From: an uncultured Chryseobacterium sp.
Lineage (GTDB): Bacteria; Bacteroidota; Bacteroidia; Flavobacteriales; Weeksellaceae
Assembly: GCA_913778275.1 (NCBI GenBank)
Contig: CAJYWN010000003.1
Coordinates: 18,029 to 82,028, forward strand
Length of the DNA stretch: 64,000 bases
Direction of reading: 5' to 3'
Part shown: piece by piece, positions 1-8,181 of the stretch
How the letters are laid out: each line of letters opens with the position of its first letter
Position numbering within the stretch: the stretch's first letter is position 1
The notes under the pieces: model-generated
What the model was told of the DNA's origin: nothing
The model's input: the letters and a program-made list of their open reading frames with translations, nothing else
Databases searched by the model: none
Program-made: the position numbers and the translations under genes

Positions 1-246
1 CAGATTGCTGTTGTCTCCCTGTTTGTTAAGATCTGCTCCGGTGTAAGAGATTTTCTGGTTCATCTCCTTATCGAGTTTTTGCTTATAAGGTTCAATAACT
101 TTTACAAACTCCTCATCATTTTTTAGCTCATTATTAATAGAAATATTCTTTCGGGTCTCCACATTCGCTACCTGTAACGGAGAAGCCGTTTTACAAGCGG
201 AGAGCGCAGCCAGAGCAATTCCTAATAACAAGAATTTATTTTTCAT
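1..246 (-). CDS. 5'-nucleotidase C-terminal-domain lipoprotein (N-terminal part)
   Basis: Only the first 82 codons are in the window; the gene continues past the left edge. The protein starts with a lipoprotein signal peptide: Lys-Asn-Lys, a hydrophobic stretch and a lipobox LSAC with the acylated Cys at residue 18. The mature part contains EPYKQKLDKEMN and a GDNSNL run close to the cut end, both typical of the start of the UshA-type 5'-nucleotidase C-terminal domain (PF02872). In flavobacteria I recall such a lipoprotein being paired with a separate metallophosphatase gene, so the partner probably lies beyond the edge. It would sit in the periplasm or outer membrane and bind or hydrolyse nucleotides. 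The family call rests on motifs only. Confidence 0.7.
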   Translation of the reverse strand, partial: MKNKFLLLGIALAALSACKTASPLQVANVETRKNISINNELKNDEEFVKVIEPYKQKLDKEMNQKISYTGADLNKQGDNSNL

Positions 247-404
247 ATGCAGCAATTATTTTTGAGATATATGTTCGCTGGGATCTGGTTTTTTTATAAA
301 CATTTTAGACAGAGCGGTTTCATATATCTTTTTTAGTATATGCAAATATAATTATATGTATAATAAAACATTATTTTTTATGACAAATTCTTCTTGTAAA
401 TCAT

Positions 405-412
405 TAAATTTG
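405..412 (+). promoter_or_regulatory. -7 promoter element (TAAATTTG) for dapA
   Basis: TAAATTTG matches the Bacteroidetes -7 consensus TAnnTTTG and ends 19 nt before the dapA start. I see no TTG at the usual 17-23 nt upstream. Confidence 0.5.
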
Positions 413-431
413 GAAAAAATTATTCTAACAG

Positions 432-1304
432 ATGAGCATTTTAAAAGGAGTAGGTGTTGCGCTGGTAACACCCTTTAATGAAGATTTATCCGTGGATTTT
501 GAAAGTCTTACCAAATTGGTGGATTACAACATCGAAAACGGAACCAGTTATTTAGTTGTTTTGGGAACTACAGCAGAGGCTGCAACGCTTTCTGCCGAAG
601 AGAAGAAACAGGTGATTGACCATATCATTAAGGTTACTAATAAACGCGTTCCGCTTGTAATAGGAATTGGCGGTAATAATACTCTTGAAGTTAAGAAACA
701 GATTGAAGAAACGGATCTTTCCGCATTTGAAGCCGTACTTTCCGTATCTCCTTATTACAATAAACCGAATCAGGAAGGGCTTTATCAGCATTATAAAATG
801 CTGGCTTCCACGGGAAAAAATATTATCATTTATAATGTTCCGTCGAGAACCGGACAAAATATTGAAGCGGAAACCACCTTGCGTCTGGCTAAAGAATTCC
901 CGAATTTATTTTTAATTAAAGAAGCGGCCCCTAATATTCTTCAGTATTTCGATATTTTAAGAAATAAGCCTGAAGGCTTTAACCTGGTTTCCGGGGACGA
1001 TGAATTTACGCTACCTGTAACACTTGCCGGTGGAAACGGGGTAATCTCGGTAATCGGACAGGCTTATCCAAAAGAGTTTTCTAGCATGGTACAGCTGGCG
1101 TTCGAAAGAAAAGCGGATGAAGCTTATGAAATCCATAATAAGCTGGTTAATATCACAAGACTGATTTTTGCAGAAGGAAATCCTTGCGGAATTAAAGCTG
1201 TTTTAGCCGAGAAAGGGATCGTTAAAAATTATCTAAGGCTTCCATTAGTGGTGGCTTCAGAAGGATTGCACGCTAAAATTAAAGCAGAAATGGCAAATAT
1301 TTAA
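432..1304 (+). CDS. dapA: 4-hydroxy-tetrahydrodipicolinate synthase
   Basis: 290 residues, the usual length. The enzyme condenses pyruvate with aspartate semialdehyde, the first committed step towards lysine and meso-diaminopimelate for peptidoglycan, in the cytoplasm. The TIM-barrel aldolase signatures are present: GTTAEAATLS (Thr46/Thr47), YNVPSRTG with catalytic Tyr134 and Arg139, and the Schiff-base lysine in LIKEAA (Lys163). The ATG follows a -7 promoter box directly, and a hairpin terminator lies about 75 nt after the stop, so the gene looks monocistronic. Confidence 0.97.
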   Translation: MSILKGVGVALVTPFNEDLSVDFESLTKLVDYNIENGTSYLVVLGTTAEAATLSAEEKKQVIDHIIKVTNKRVPLVIGIGGNNTLEVKKQIEETDLSAFEAVLSVSPYYNKPNQEGLYQHYKMLASTGKNIIIYNVPSRTGQNIEAETTLRLAKEFPNLFLIKEAAPNILQYFDILRNKPEGFNLVSGDDEFTLPVTLAGGNGVISVIGQAYPKEFSSMVQLAFERKADEAYEIHNKLVNITRLIFAEGNPCGIKAVLAEKGIVKNYLRLPLVVASEGLHAKIKAEMANI

Positions 1305-1378
1305 TAGGCGACTTGTCAATTTAATTGTAGTGAATTTTTGAATTTACAGTAACAATTTTGAGTTACTTTAAACATATC

Positions 1379-1412
1379 AGGGTGAAAAGTTCAGTGCTTT
1401 TCATCCTTTTTA
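1379..1412 (+). terminator. Rho-independent terminator after dapA
   Basis: An 11-bp stem (AGGGTGAAAAG / CTTTTCATCCT, one G-T pair) with a 7-nt loop is followed by a T-rich run. Confidence 0.75.
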
Positions 1413-1488
1413 TTTTTAACTGAAAAAGAGGAGAACTGCATTAAGCAGAGATATAACTCTTTAAAAATTTATACTAAATAAAAAACTG

Positions 1489-1989
1489 ATGAAATTTATT
1501 AGAGCGACGGAAAAAGATATTCCGGTCATTCAGGATCTGGCAAGAAGATCTTGGGAAAAAGCTTATTCGGCAATACTTTCCCCGGAACAGATAGAGTATA
1601 TGCTGGGAACCATGTATTCCCGTAGTGAAATATCGGAGCATCTGAAAAATCCTGATTATCATTATTATTTAATATTTGATGAAATTAATCATTCATTTGA
1701 AGGTTTTATCGGTTATGAACATGGATATGAAGATCTAACTACAAAACTGCACAGAATTTATCTTGTTCCTGAGAGTAAGGGAAAAGGATTTGGCAAAGCG
1801 GCACTAGACTTTTTAAAAGAGAAAGTGGCAAAAGGAAATGACCGGAAAATTATTCTGAATGTCAACAAAAGTAACCCGGCGAAAAAATTCTACGAATCTC
1901 AGGGATTCAGGGTTTACAATGATGTAATTCTTGATATAGGCAATGGCTATATTATGGATGATTATGAAATGGAATTCTTATTTCACTAA
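1489..1989 (+). CDS. GNAT family N-acetyltransferase
   Basis: 166 residues, a single GNAT domain. It should transfer an acetyl group from acetyl-CoA to an amine; the substrate cannot be told. The N-terminal IRATEKDIPVIQDL is the typical first strand and helix. The acetyl-CoA pyrophosphate loop is at residues 96-104 (SKGKGFGKA, the R/Q-x-x-G-x-G/A motif). NVNKSNPAKKFYESQGF near residue 125-140 is the usual motif B region with a Tyr in the acid position. It stands alone between dapA and the AraC-type regulator. Confidence 0.9.
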   Translation: MKFIRATEKDIPVIQDLARRSWEKAYSAILSPEQIEYMLGTMYSRSEISEHLKNPDYHYYLIFDEINHSFEGFIGYEHGYEDLTTKLHRIYLVPESKGKGFGKAALDFLKEKVAKGNDRKIILNVNKSNPAKKFYESQGFRVYNDVILDIGNGYIMDDYEMEFLFH

Positions 1990-2160
1990 TATTTGACTTA
2001 AGATTATATAATAATTTATTATAATTCTATAAAATGTGATCTATTATTTTTTTACATCTTTGTAAAAGAACCAAGTCACTTATAACAAATATATTTATGC
2101 CTGGTTTCAAGCTGAAATATTAGCTTTGATCAGTATATTTTTTTTCATCCTTAGTGTTTA

Positions 2161-2194
2161 AATTCCTGTATTTATCAATGCAGGAGTTTTTTTT
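2161..2194 (+). terminator. Rho-independent terminator
   Basis: A 12-bp stem (AATTCCTGTATT / AATGCAGGAGTT, with G-T pairs) closes a TATC loop and runs into eight T. It lies 170 nt after the GNAT stop, so it ends either a long 3' UTR or a separate short transcript. A weaker hairpin followed by a T-run lies at 2107-2145. Confidence 0.6.
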
Positions 2195-2220
2195 ATAATA
2201 TATGTATGGCAGTATTTGAA

Positions 2221-2244
2221 TTATATCACTTATAATTGATATAA
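2221..2244. promoter_or_regulatory. Inverted repeat upstream of the AraC-type gene (candidate operator)
   Basis: TTATATCA and TGATATAA are perfect 8-bp inverted arms separated by 8 nt, 42 nt before the regulator start. The position fits an autoregulatory site; the low sequence complexity is a caution. Confidence 0.35.
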
Positions 2245-2286
2245 ATGTATTATATTTACCTCTATCATTAAATACATATAATAAGG

Positions 2287-2865
2287 ATGAAAATGTATGT
2301 AAAATTTGATTTCAATACGCTTTGTATGAGGGTGCTGGAAGAGAAACTGAAAGGGCAGGGACTGAAATACCGGCTTCTTAATTTTGGAGAAGTAGAGTTG
2401 TATGAGTCTATGACAGAAGAGCAATGCAGGGCTTTCAGGGAAAATCTGGAAAAATATGGGATTGAAATTATTGAAAGTCATAAAACGGCATTGGTGCAGA
2501 AGATTAAAGATGCAATTACAGAATTTATAGGTGCCGATGAAGCTATTCCTGTAAAAGCTTCCATATACATTGCTGAGAAACTGAATCACAGCTACGGATA
2601 CTTGTCTAATGTCTTTTCGGAGGTTGCCAACACCTCTATCGAAAACTTCATTATCATTCAAAAGATTGAATATGCCAAGGAACTGATTATCAGCAAAAGG
2701 TATAATCTTACAGAAATTGCCCAAAAGCTCAATTACTCCAGTGTTGCACATTTGAGTACCCAGTTTAAAAATATGACGGGAATTACTCCATCTTATTTTC
2801 ACAAGCTTATTGTCATGAGAAGAAAATTTCCGCATCTTGATAAACACTATTCCAAAGCAGTATGA
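2287..2865 (+). CDS. AraC family helix-turn-helix regulator
   Basis: 192 residues. The C-terminal part (about 90-185) is an AraC/XylS DNA-binding domain. The first helix-turn-helix includes IYIAEKLNHSYGYLSNVFSE; the second includes YNLTEIAQKLNYSSVAHLSTQF followed by the family signature FKNMTGITPSYFHK. The N-terminal 80 residues are short, contain no sugar-binding cupin and are not recognised. The stop overlaps the next start (ATGA), so this gene and the receiver-like gene are translationally coupled and probably act together. An 8-bp inverted repeat upstream may be its operator. Target genes are unknown. Confidence 0.9.
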   Translation: MKMYVKFDFNTLCMRVLEEKLKGQGLKYRLLNFGEVELYESMTEEQCRAFRENLEKYGIEIIESHKTALVQKIKDAITEFIGADEAIPVKASIYIAEKLNHSYGYLSNVFSEVANTSIENFIIIQKIEYAKELIISKRYNLTEIAQKLNYSSVAHLSTQFKNMTGITPSYFHKLIVMRRKFPHLDKHYSKAV

Positions 2866-3305
2866 ATAAAGAATATCTGAATGTGATTCTCGCGGATCAT
2901 GATGAAGGCAATCTCATTCTTTTCAAAAATATATTACAGGAATTTAAAATTCAGGTAAAAGTAAACACATTTTGTAACGGGAAAGATCTGATGTCTTATC
3001 TTAAGGAAAATATATTGGTTCCTGAAGTTGTGTTTATGAATTATCATTTGCCCTTAAAAAACTCTTTGGATTGTTTGAGCGAACTTAAATCCGATCACAA
3101 GTTTGATGCTGTGACAACCGTTGTTTACTCCGAAAATGTATCTGCTGAAGAAGAGGAAAAGATTTTTGTAACCGGTGCTAATGTTTTTATGAAAAAGCCT
3201 GATAATTATACAGATATGAAAAAAAATATTACCGAAGTTATTTCCATAACCTGGCAATACCATACTTCAGGATTGAATAAAAATAATTTTATCATGAAAG
3301 TGTGA
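2862..3305 (+). CDS. Receiver-domain protein with Asn at the phosphorylation site
   Basis: 147 residues, a lone CheY-like receiver domain without an output domain. Visible landmarks are the first strand and acidic cluster (NVILADHDEGN, Asp12/Asp14), the phosphoacceptor strand (PEVVFMNYHLP), the Ser in VVYSEN and the switch lysine in FMKKP. The phosphoacceptor position, normally Asp in the D-x-x-M/L-P context, is Asn60. Normal Asp phosphorylation is therefore not expected, and the protein may be a pseudo-receiver acting through protein contact. It is coupled by ATGA overlap to the AraC-type regulator, its likely partner. The residue is read directly; the mode of action is inference. Confidence 0.85.
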   Translation: MNKEYLNVILADHDEGNLILFKNILQEFKIQVKVNTFCNGKDLMSYLKENILVPEVVFMNYHLPLKNSLDCLSELKSDHKFDAVTTVVYSENVSAEEEEKIFVTGANVFMKKPDNYTDMKKNITEVISITWQYHTSGLNKNNFIMKV

Positions 3306-3324
3306 AAAAAAATAAAGAATTATG

Positions 3325-3353
3325 TTGGAATTAAAATTAAAGTTCTATATTTG
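3325..3353 (+). promoter_or_regulatory. Promoter: TTG-N18-TATATTTG
   Basis: TTG at 3325-3327 and TATATTTG at 3346-3353 with an 18-nt spacer give a complete Bacteroidetes-type promoter just after the receiver gene. No recognisable gene follows for 450 nt. Confidence 0.6.
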
Positions 3354-3359
3354 TACCTC

Positions 3360-3811
3360 TAAGATTCACATAAAGGTGAAAACTATAGAGTAAATGACAG
3401 CTTTTTATGTCTGGCTGTTATTAAATATAAGCACAGTCAATGAAGAACATTATGGTTGAAAGGAGTTTGAAATAAACTAAATTATATATCAATATAGTTA
3501 CACAAAATGAATTATAATAATTTCCAATTAAAGCGTAGAAGATCTTTAAACAAAACGGTACAATCATGAAAACTCTAAAGATAAAGAATAGCTGTTTCAT
3601 CCATTCTTTATCAAGCCAAGTTAGTTTTTATAAATAAGCAAGTTGGGAAGATAATTCATTTTGTTTTTTACTTTATTATCAGCTAAACATCATCACACCA
3701 CATACATTTAACACCACATCACAAGATATTAAGATGATAAAGTAATTTCTTCAAATAACAGTTTTATAAGGGGAACCGCGTAAGGATTTATTCTTTGCGC
3801 GGTTTTTTTAT
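3360..3811 (+). ncRNA. Predicted orphan transcript (small RNA or small-ORF mRNA)
   Basis: This 450-nt stretch lies between a full promoter and a terminator on the + strand and holds no recognisable gene. It contains a hairpin (AATGACAGC / GCTGTTATT, 3393-3422) and three tiny reading frames: 3440-3475 (11 residues), 3507-3569 (20 residues with an Arg-Arg-Arg patch) and 3566-3637 (23 residues), the last two overlapping by ATGA. None resembles a peptide I know. Whether it acts as RNA or is translated cannot be decided from sequence. Confidence 0.35.
3774..3810 (+). terminator. Rho-independent terminator
   Basis: AACCGCG pairs with CGCGGTT (3774-3780 and 3798-3804), with a further AAG/CTT pairing inside, followed by seven T. 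The T-run is on the + strand, so it ends the orphan unit rather than the converging recG. Confidence 0.7.
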
Positions 3812-5889
3812 GATATTTTACTCCATTTGTTTTTACCTTTATACTGTCGCAGGTAGTAGTTTTTGAGAATCTGATTATCCGTCCCGGATAGCAGGGGATC
3901 CGTTTTTAAAATTTTTTCTACCGTATTTTTCGTAATCTTAATGATCGCAGAATCATTCACCAAATCCAGCCTTTTAAAATCTACAACACCGCTTTGCTGG
4001 GTTCCCAGAATATCTCCTGGACCACGAAGCTGCATATCGACTTCGGAAATCTTAAATCCGTCGTTTGTTTCCACCATCGTTTTAATTCGTGTCCTGCTGT
4101 CGCTGGATAATTTGTCCGAAGTCATCAGGATGCAATAGCTTTGCTCTGCGCCACGTCCTACACGTCCCCGAAGCTGATGAAGCTGCGAAAGACCGAATCG
4201 CTCCGCACTTTCAATTACCATTACCGAGGCATTAGGCACGTTTACGCCTACTTCAATTACCGTTGTTGCCACCATAATTTCTGCTTTGCCAGAGGCAAAA
4301 TAGCTCATGGCTGCATCTTTTTCTTCGGGACGCATTTGTCCGTGCAGCATCGTGACATTGTATCTCGGGAAATTATCCATTACATTTTCCAGTCCGGTCA
4401 TCAGGTTTTTATAATCCAATGTCTCCGATTCTTCAATCAATGGATAGACAAAATATACCTGCCGCCCCTTCTGAATTTCTTCGCGACAGAAGTTGTACAC
4501 ATAGGCCCGGTCTTTTTCGCGCCGGTGAGCAGTTATAATAGGCTTTCTTCCTACAGGCATTTCATCAATTACAGAAACGTCAAGATCAGAATAAAAGCTC
4601 ATAGCCAGCGTTCTGGGAATAGGGGTTGCTGTCATCACCAGAATATGCGGCGGGATTTTATTTTTTGCCCATAATTTTGCTCTTTGTGCAACACCGAACC
4701 TGTGCTGCTCATCAATAATTGCGAGCCCAAGATTTTTAAACTTCACCTTGTCTTCCAGCACAGCATGTGTTCCCACAAGAATGGAAAGTTCACCATTTTC
4801 GAGCTCTTCATGAATAATCTTACGGTCAGATTTTTTGGTAGATCCTGTTAAAAGCTTCACATTAACTTCCGTATTTTCCAGAAGCTCCTTAATACCGTTA
4901 TAATGCTGCTGGGCAAGGATTTCGGTGGGAGCCATCATGCAGCTTTGAAATCCATTGTCTTTCGCAATAAGCATTGTAAGTAAAGCAACCATAGTTTTTC
5001 CGGAGCCTACATCTCCCTGCAGGAGCCTGTTCATCTGGATCGGCCATTTCATATCCTGCCGGATCTCCTTCAGCACCCGTTTTTGTGCGCCCGTCAAATC
5101 AAACGGAAGATGGTGCTTATAAAAATCATTAAAATAATCGCCGACAATCGGAAAAGGATTTCCTGCCGTATGACTCTTATGATGAATCTTTTTCAGCCCG
5201 TAACCCAGCTGGAAAAAGAATGATTCTTCAAATCTCAGACGGTAATCTGCCTTTTTAAAATGTTCCGCATCTTTAGGAAAATGAATGTTAAGGTAGGTGT
5301 GTTGCCTGGAGAGGAATTTAAAAGCTTTCATCAGGTAATCCGGAAAATTTTCCTGAATGAGAGTAGGAATTTCCCTGCAGATATTCTTTAACACATTTTG
5401 AAAAAACTTTTGGTTCAGTCCTCTTTTGGTTAATTTTTCCGAACTTGGATAAATGGGCCTCAGGCGGTTGTCTCCTTTTTTTTCATCAATTTCTATTTCC
5501 GGATGTGGCATGGAAAACTGTTGGTTAAAGACATTGATCTTCCCGAAAATATAAATTTCCTTATTAATGGGAAGCTGTTCTTTCATCCATTTGGAATACT
5601 GAAACCATACCAGATCCATTGTTCCCGTATCGTCATTAAATTTTGCGGAAAGTCTTTTGGTTTTTCCGGTCTGTATTTCCTGAATACCGGTAATTTTCCC
5701 TTTCAGCTGAACATCGGTATTCACTTCATGAAGCTGCGCAATTTTATGGATTTTGCTTTTATCAAGATACCGGAGGGGGAAAAAATTCAGGAAATCTTCC
5801 ACGGTGGAAATTCCCAGCACATTTCTGATGAGCTTGGCTTTTTCCGGACCGACCCCTTTTACATATTCTATGGAAGTTTCTAATGTCAT
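3808..5889 (-). CDS. recG: ATP-dependent DNA helicase RecG
   Basis: 693 residues, the usual length. It is a branch-migrating helicase that regresses stalled forks and processes Holliday junctions. In order it has an N-terminal wedge/OB domain (early strand LKGKITGIQEIQTGKTKRL), Walker A in LLQGDVGSGKTMVALL, the RecG-type motif II DEQHRFG, TATPIPRTLA, and the C-terminal motifs QLRGRVGRG and GPGDILGTQQSG. The start is the ATG at 5889. The convergent orphan transcript terminates at its 3' end. Confidence 0.98.
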   Translation of the reverse strand: MTLETSIEYVKGVGPEKAKLIRNVLGISTVEDFLNFFPLRYLDKSKIHKIAQLHEVNTDVQLKGKITGIQEIQTGKTKRLSAKFNDDTGTMDLVWFQYSKWMKEQLPINKEIYIFGKINVFNQQFSMPHPEIEIDEKKGDNRLRPIYPSSEKLTKRGLNQKFFQNVLKNICREIPTLIQENFPDYLMKAFKFLSRQHTYLNIHFPKDAEHFKKADYRLRFEESFFFQLGYGLKKIHHKSHTAGNPFPIVGDYFNDFYKHHLPFDLTGAQKRVLKEIRQDMKWPIQMNRLLQGDVGSGKTMVALLTMLIAKDNGFQSCMMAPTEILAQQHYNGIKELLENTEVNVKLLTGSTKKSDRKIIHEELENGELSILVGTHAVLEDKVKFKNLGLAIIDEQHRFGVAQRAKLWAKNKIPPHILVMTATPIPRTLAMSFYSDLDVSVIDEMPVGRKPIITAHRREKDRAYVYNFCREEIQKGRQVYFVYPLIEESETLDYKNLMTGLENVMDNFPRYNVTMLHGQMRPEEKDAAMSYFASGKAEIMVATTVIEVGVNVPNASVMVIESAERFGLSQLHQLRGRVGRGAEQSYCILMTSDKLSSDSRTRIKTMVETNDGFKISEVDMQLRGPGDILGTQQSGVVDFKRLDLVNDSAIIKITKNTVEKILKTDPLLSGTDNQILKNYYLRQYKGKNKWSKIS

Positions 5890-5926
5890 TAAGAGTTCAC
5901 GAATTTCGGGAAAAATTAGAAATTAA

Positions 5927-5954
5927 AAAAGACTTTCAAATTTGAAAGTCTTTT
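5927..5954. terminator. Perfect 14-bp palindromic terminator
   Basis: AAAAGACTTTCAAA is followed at once by its exact reverse complement. It lies 3 nt after the stop of the thioredoxin-like gene on the minus strand and upstream of recG; the A-run at 5925-5930 supplies the U-tract for leftward transcription. Confidence 0.8.
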
Positions 5955-5957
5955 ATG

Positions 5958-6491
5958 TTATTCTTTTATTTTGGATTTAAATTTTGTCTGGTAATCTTCC
6001 CACTGTTGCCTGGTCTTTATTTTTTTAAACATATCCTTTGAAATAAATTCCAGATAAGGTTCCAGCTCTTTTGCCGATAATTCTCCCTGAAGGATTGTAA
6101 TAGGACCTCCTTTTTCATCCAGAAATACCGTACTGGGTACAGCTCCTACATTCATGTACTGCGTAAATTCATGCAGGGAATTTTTTCCTTTTTTATGTTC
6201 AGTATTGGGATTAGAGAATTTTCTGCCAAAAATTTGAATCGTATTTTTTTCTTCGGCATTAAATTTTACAGCGTAGTAATTTTCATTCAGGATATCAGCA
6301 ATAATGGGGTTTCCATACGTTTTTTTATCCATGATTTTACATGGCCCACACCAGTCTGCATAAAAGTCGATCAGTATTTTTTTCGGATTTTCTTTCTGAG
6401 CCTTCAACGCTTCTTCAATAGTCATCCACTTTACCTGAGCAAAATGTAGAGTGATAATAAAAAGACAAATTATGCTTATAACTCTCTTCAT
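5958..6491 (-). CDS. Exported thioredoxin-family protein
   Basis: 177 residues. A signal peptide (about 1-18, ending in LHFAQ) sends it to the periplasm. The thioredoxin fold carries the redox motif DFYADWCGPCK with CGPC, then the MDKKTYGNP segment typical of the DsbD-gamma-like/thioredoxin_7 group, and a cis-Pro loop (GAVPSTVFLDEKG). It probably reduces or exchanges disulfides of exported proteins; no partner is encoded beside it. The C-terminal 40 residues after the fold are charged and unrecognised. It is separated from recG by a strong terminator. Confidence 0.88.
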   Translation of the reverse strand: MKRVISIICLFIITLHFAQVKWMTIEEALKAQKENPKKILIDFYADWCGPCKIMDKKTYGNPIIADILNENYYAVKFNAEEKNTIQIFGRKFSNPNTEHKKGKNSLHEFTQYMNVGAVPSTVFLDEKGGPITILQGELSAKELEPYLEFISKDMFKKIKTRQQWEDYQTKFKSKIKE

Positions 6492-6531
6492 GATTTGATA
6501 TTTAAGTAAAAATAAGCATAATAGTTATGCC

Positions 6532-8043
6532 TTACCGTACCTCCTGCATTAATTTTTTTACAAAAGGAGAAATCAAAATTAATACAACTCCGGCAATTAC
6601 CGCATACAATCCCAATTGTTTATATCCATCGGTATAAGTGATCAAAGCATCATAATTGGTAGAGCCTTCCTTCGCTGTAGCCAGCCCTGCACCGATAATC
6701 CCGGCAACATATTGTCCGTATGCCGAAGCCAGGAACCACATTCCCATCATCATTCCCTGCAGGTTTTTGGTTGAAAGTTTCGTCATGATGGATAATCCGA
6801 TAGGAGAGAGGCATAATTCTCCCAAAGTAATAACTAGCAACGCAATAGTGAAGAAATTCAATGAAGTAATCCCCTGAAGATTGGCAAAAAATCGTGTTGC
6901 AAATAAAACGTAATAACCTAAGCCTAAGAAAATAAAACCTAACCCGAACTTAATAATGGTATTCGGCTCAATTTTTCTTTTGCTCATCCAGATCCATAAT
7001 AATCCGATCAGTGGTGCAAGGAAAATGATGAAAAAGGCGCCTCCGGAATTATTGACGCCATTAGGATCAAGCCCTAATAAATCATTATTTAAATTTTTAG
7101 CAGCGAAGATACTTAGTGAACCTCCGCTTTGCTCATAAATTCCCCAGAATAGAATAGAGAATAAAATGAAGACTAAAGCTGCCAAAAGCTTGTTTCGCTC
7201 TGCAGGCGTTACCTTGGTCATTTCATAAAACAGGTAAATCAAAGTCAACGGTCCTACGGTCCACATGAAATAATCCGTATACTCGGTTTTAGCGACCATG
7301 ATCATGATAATTGGTACAAAAATCAACGATAAAACATAGACGCCATACTCCTGCCATTTCGGAATGGGGGCAGATTTAACTTCATTCAAGGGATGTCCAG
7401 GCTGCAGACCGATTGTTCCTAATCTTTTTTGAGTAAAAATAAAATTGATCAAGCTGACTACCATTACGATGGCTGCCAACCCGAACGCAACATTCCATCT
7501 CATATCTTCCGGGATTACCTTAGCGAGAATTTCCCCTTTCCCGATGGTAATACAAAAGTAACCTCCCAGCAAAGCGCCAAGATTTATCCCTGCATAAAAT
7601 AGTGAAAATCCTGCATCAGCTCTTGAATCATTCGGTTTGTAAAGCTGCCCCACCATTGATGAAATATTCGGTTTGAAAAACCCGGTTCCCACTACGGTAA
7701 ATGCAATACCAAGAAAGAAAAATTTGTGGGGATCTGCAGCCAGAATCAAGCTTCCGATGATCATCAGAATTCCACCCCAGAAGAGTGATTTCCTAAAACC
7801 TAAAATTTTATCCGCAAATAATCCTCCGATAAAGGTAAAAGCGTAAACAAATGCCTGCGTAGCAGCGTATTGAAGATTGGCTTCTTTTTCGTGAAGATTA
7901 AGCTGTGAAATCATAAAGAAAACGAGCATTCCGCGCATTCCGTAAAAACAGAAGCGTTCCCACATTTCGGAAAAGAAGAGACTCCAGATTTGTCTGGGGT
8001 ATTTTCCTTTGAAATTTTGTATTTCGTCAAGGGTTAAATTCAT
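6532..8043 (-). CDS. POT family proton-coupled peptide transporter (first of three)
   Basis: 503 residues and about 12-14 predicted transmembrane helices. The POT/PTR2 signature EMWERFCFYGMRG (ExxERFxYYG type) is near residue 27; the second signature GTGFFKPNISSMVGQLY follows helix 4. SPIGLSIMTKLSTKNLQG is the conserved region before the last helices. It should import di- and tripeptides with protons across the inner membrane. It is the last in transcription order of three adjacent, co-oriented paralogues, but a terminator and an inverted repeat separate it from the next, so it probably has its own promoter. Confidence 0.95.
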   Translation of the reverse strand: MNLTLDEIQNFKGKYPRQIWSLFFSEMWERFCFYGMRGMLVFFMISQLNLHEKEANLQYAATQAFVYAFTFIGGLFADKILGFRKSLFWGGILMIIGSLILAADPHKFFFLGIAFTVVGTGFFKPNISSMVGQLYKPNDSRADAGFSLFYAGINLGALLGGYFCITIGKGEILAKVIPEDMRWNVAFGLAAIVMVVSLINFIFTQKRLGTIGLQPGHPLNEVKSAPIPKWQEYGVYVLSLIFVPIIMIMVAKTEYTDYFMWTVGPLTLIYLFYEMTKVTPAERNKLLAALVFILFSILFWGIYEQSGGSLSIFAAKNLNNDLLGLDPNGVNNSGGAFFIIFLAPLIGLLWIWMSKRKIEPNTIIKFGLGFIFLGLGYYVLFATRFFANLQGITSLNFFTIALLVITLGELCLSPIGLSIMTKLSTKNLQGMMMGMWFLASAYGQYVAGIIGAGLATAKEGSTNYDALITYTDGYKQLGLYAVIAGVVLILISPFVKKLMQEVR

Positions 8044-8085
8044 AATGGTATATGATTAAGTTTAATTAAGGATTTTGTTTCAACT

Positions 8086-8114
8086 TAATTGTTGACGCAA
8101 TGAGTCAACAATTA
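8086..8114. promoter_or_regulatory. Perfect 11-bp inverted repeat upstream of a POT gene (candidate operator)
   Basis: TAATTGTTGAC and GTCAACAATTA are exact inverted arms with a 7-nt spacer, about 45-70 nt before the transporter start on the minus strand. No T-run follows on that strand, so an operator is likelier than a terminator. Confidence 0.45.
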
Positions 8115-8131
8115 CAAGAACACACGAAAAT

Positions 8132-8160
8132 AAAAAAAACCTCTGACTTGACAGAGGTTT
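8132..8160 (-). terminator. Rho-independent terminator after the middle POT gene
   Basis: AAACCTCTG pairs with CAGAGGTTT around a 6-nt loop; the A-run at 8132-8139 gives a U-tract for leftward transcription. Confidence 0.75.
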
Positions 8161-8181
8161 AGAATATTTATTTGATGCAGA

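Noticed and set aside
2230..2847. Long open frame on the minus strand opposite the AraC-type gene
   Set aside because: It mirrors the codon pattern of the real gene, is rich in Phe, His and Asn without domain motifs, and has no promoter or neighbour in its direction.
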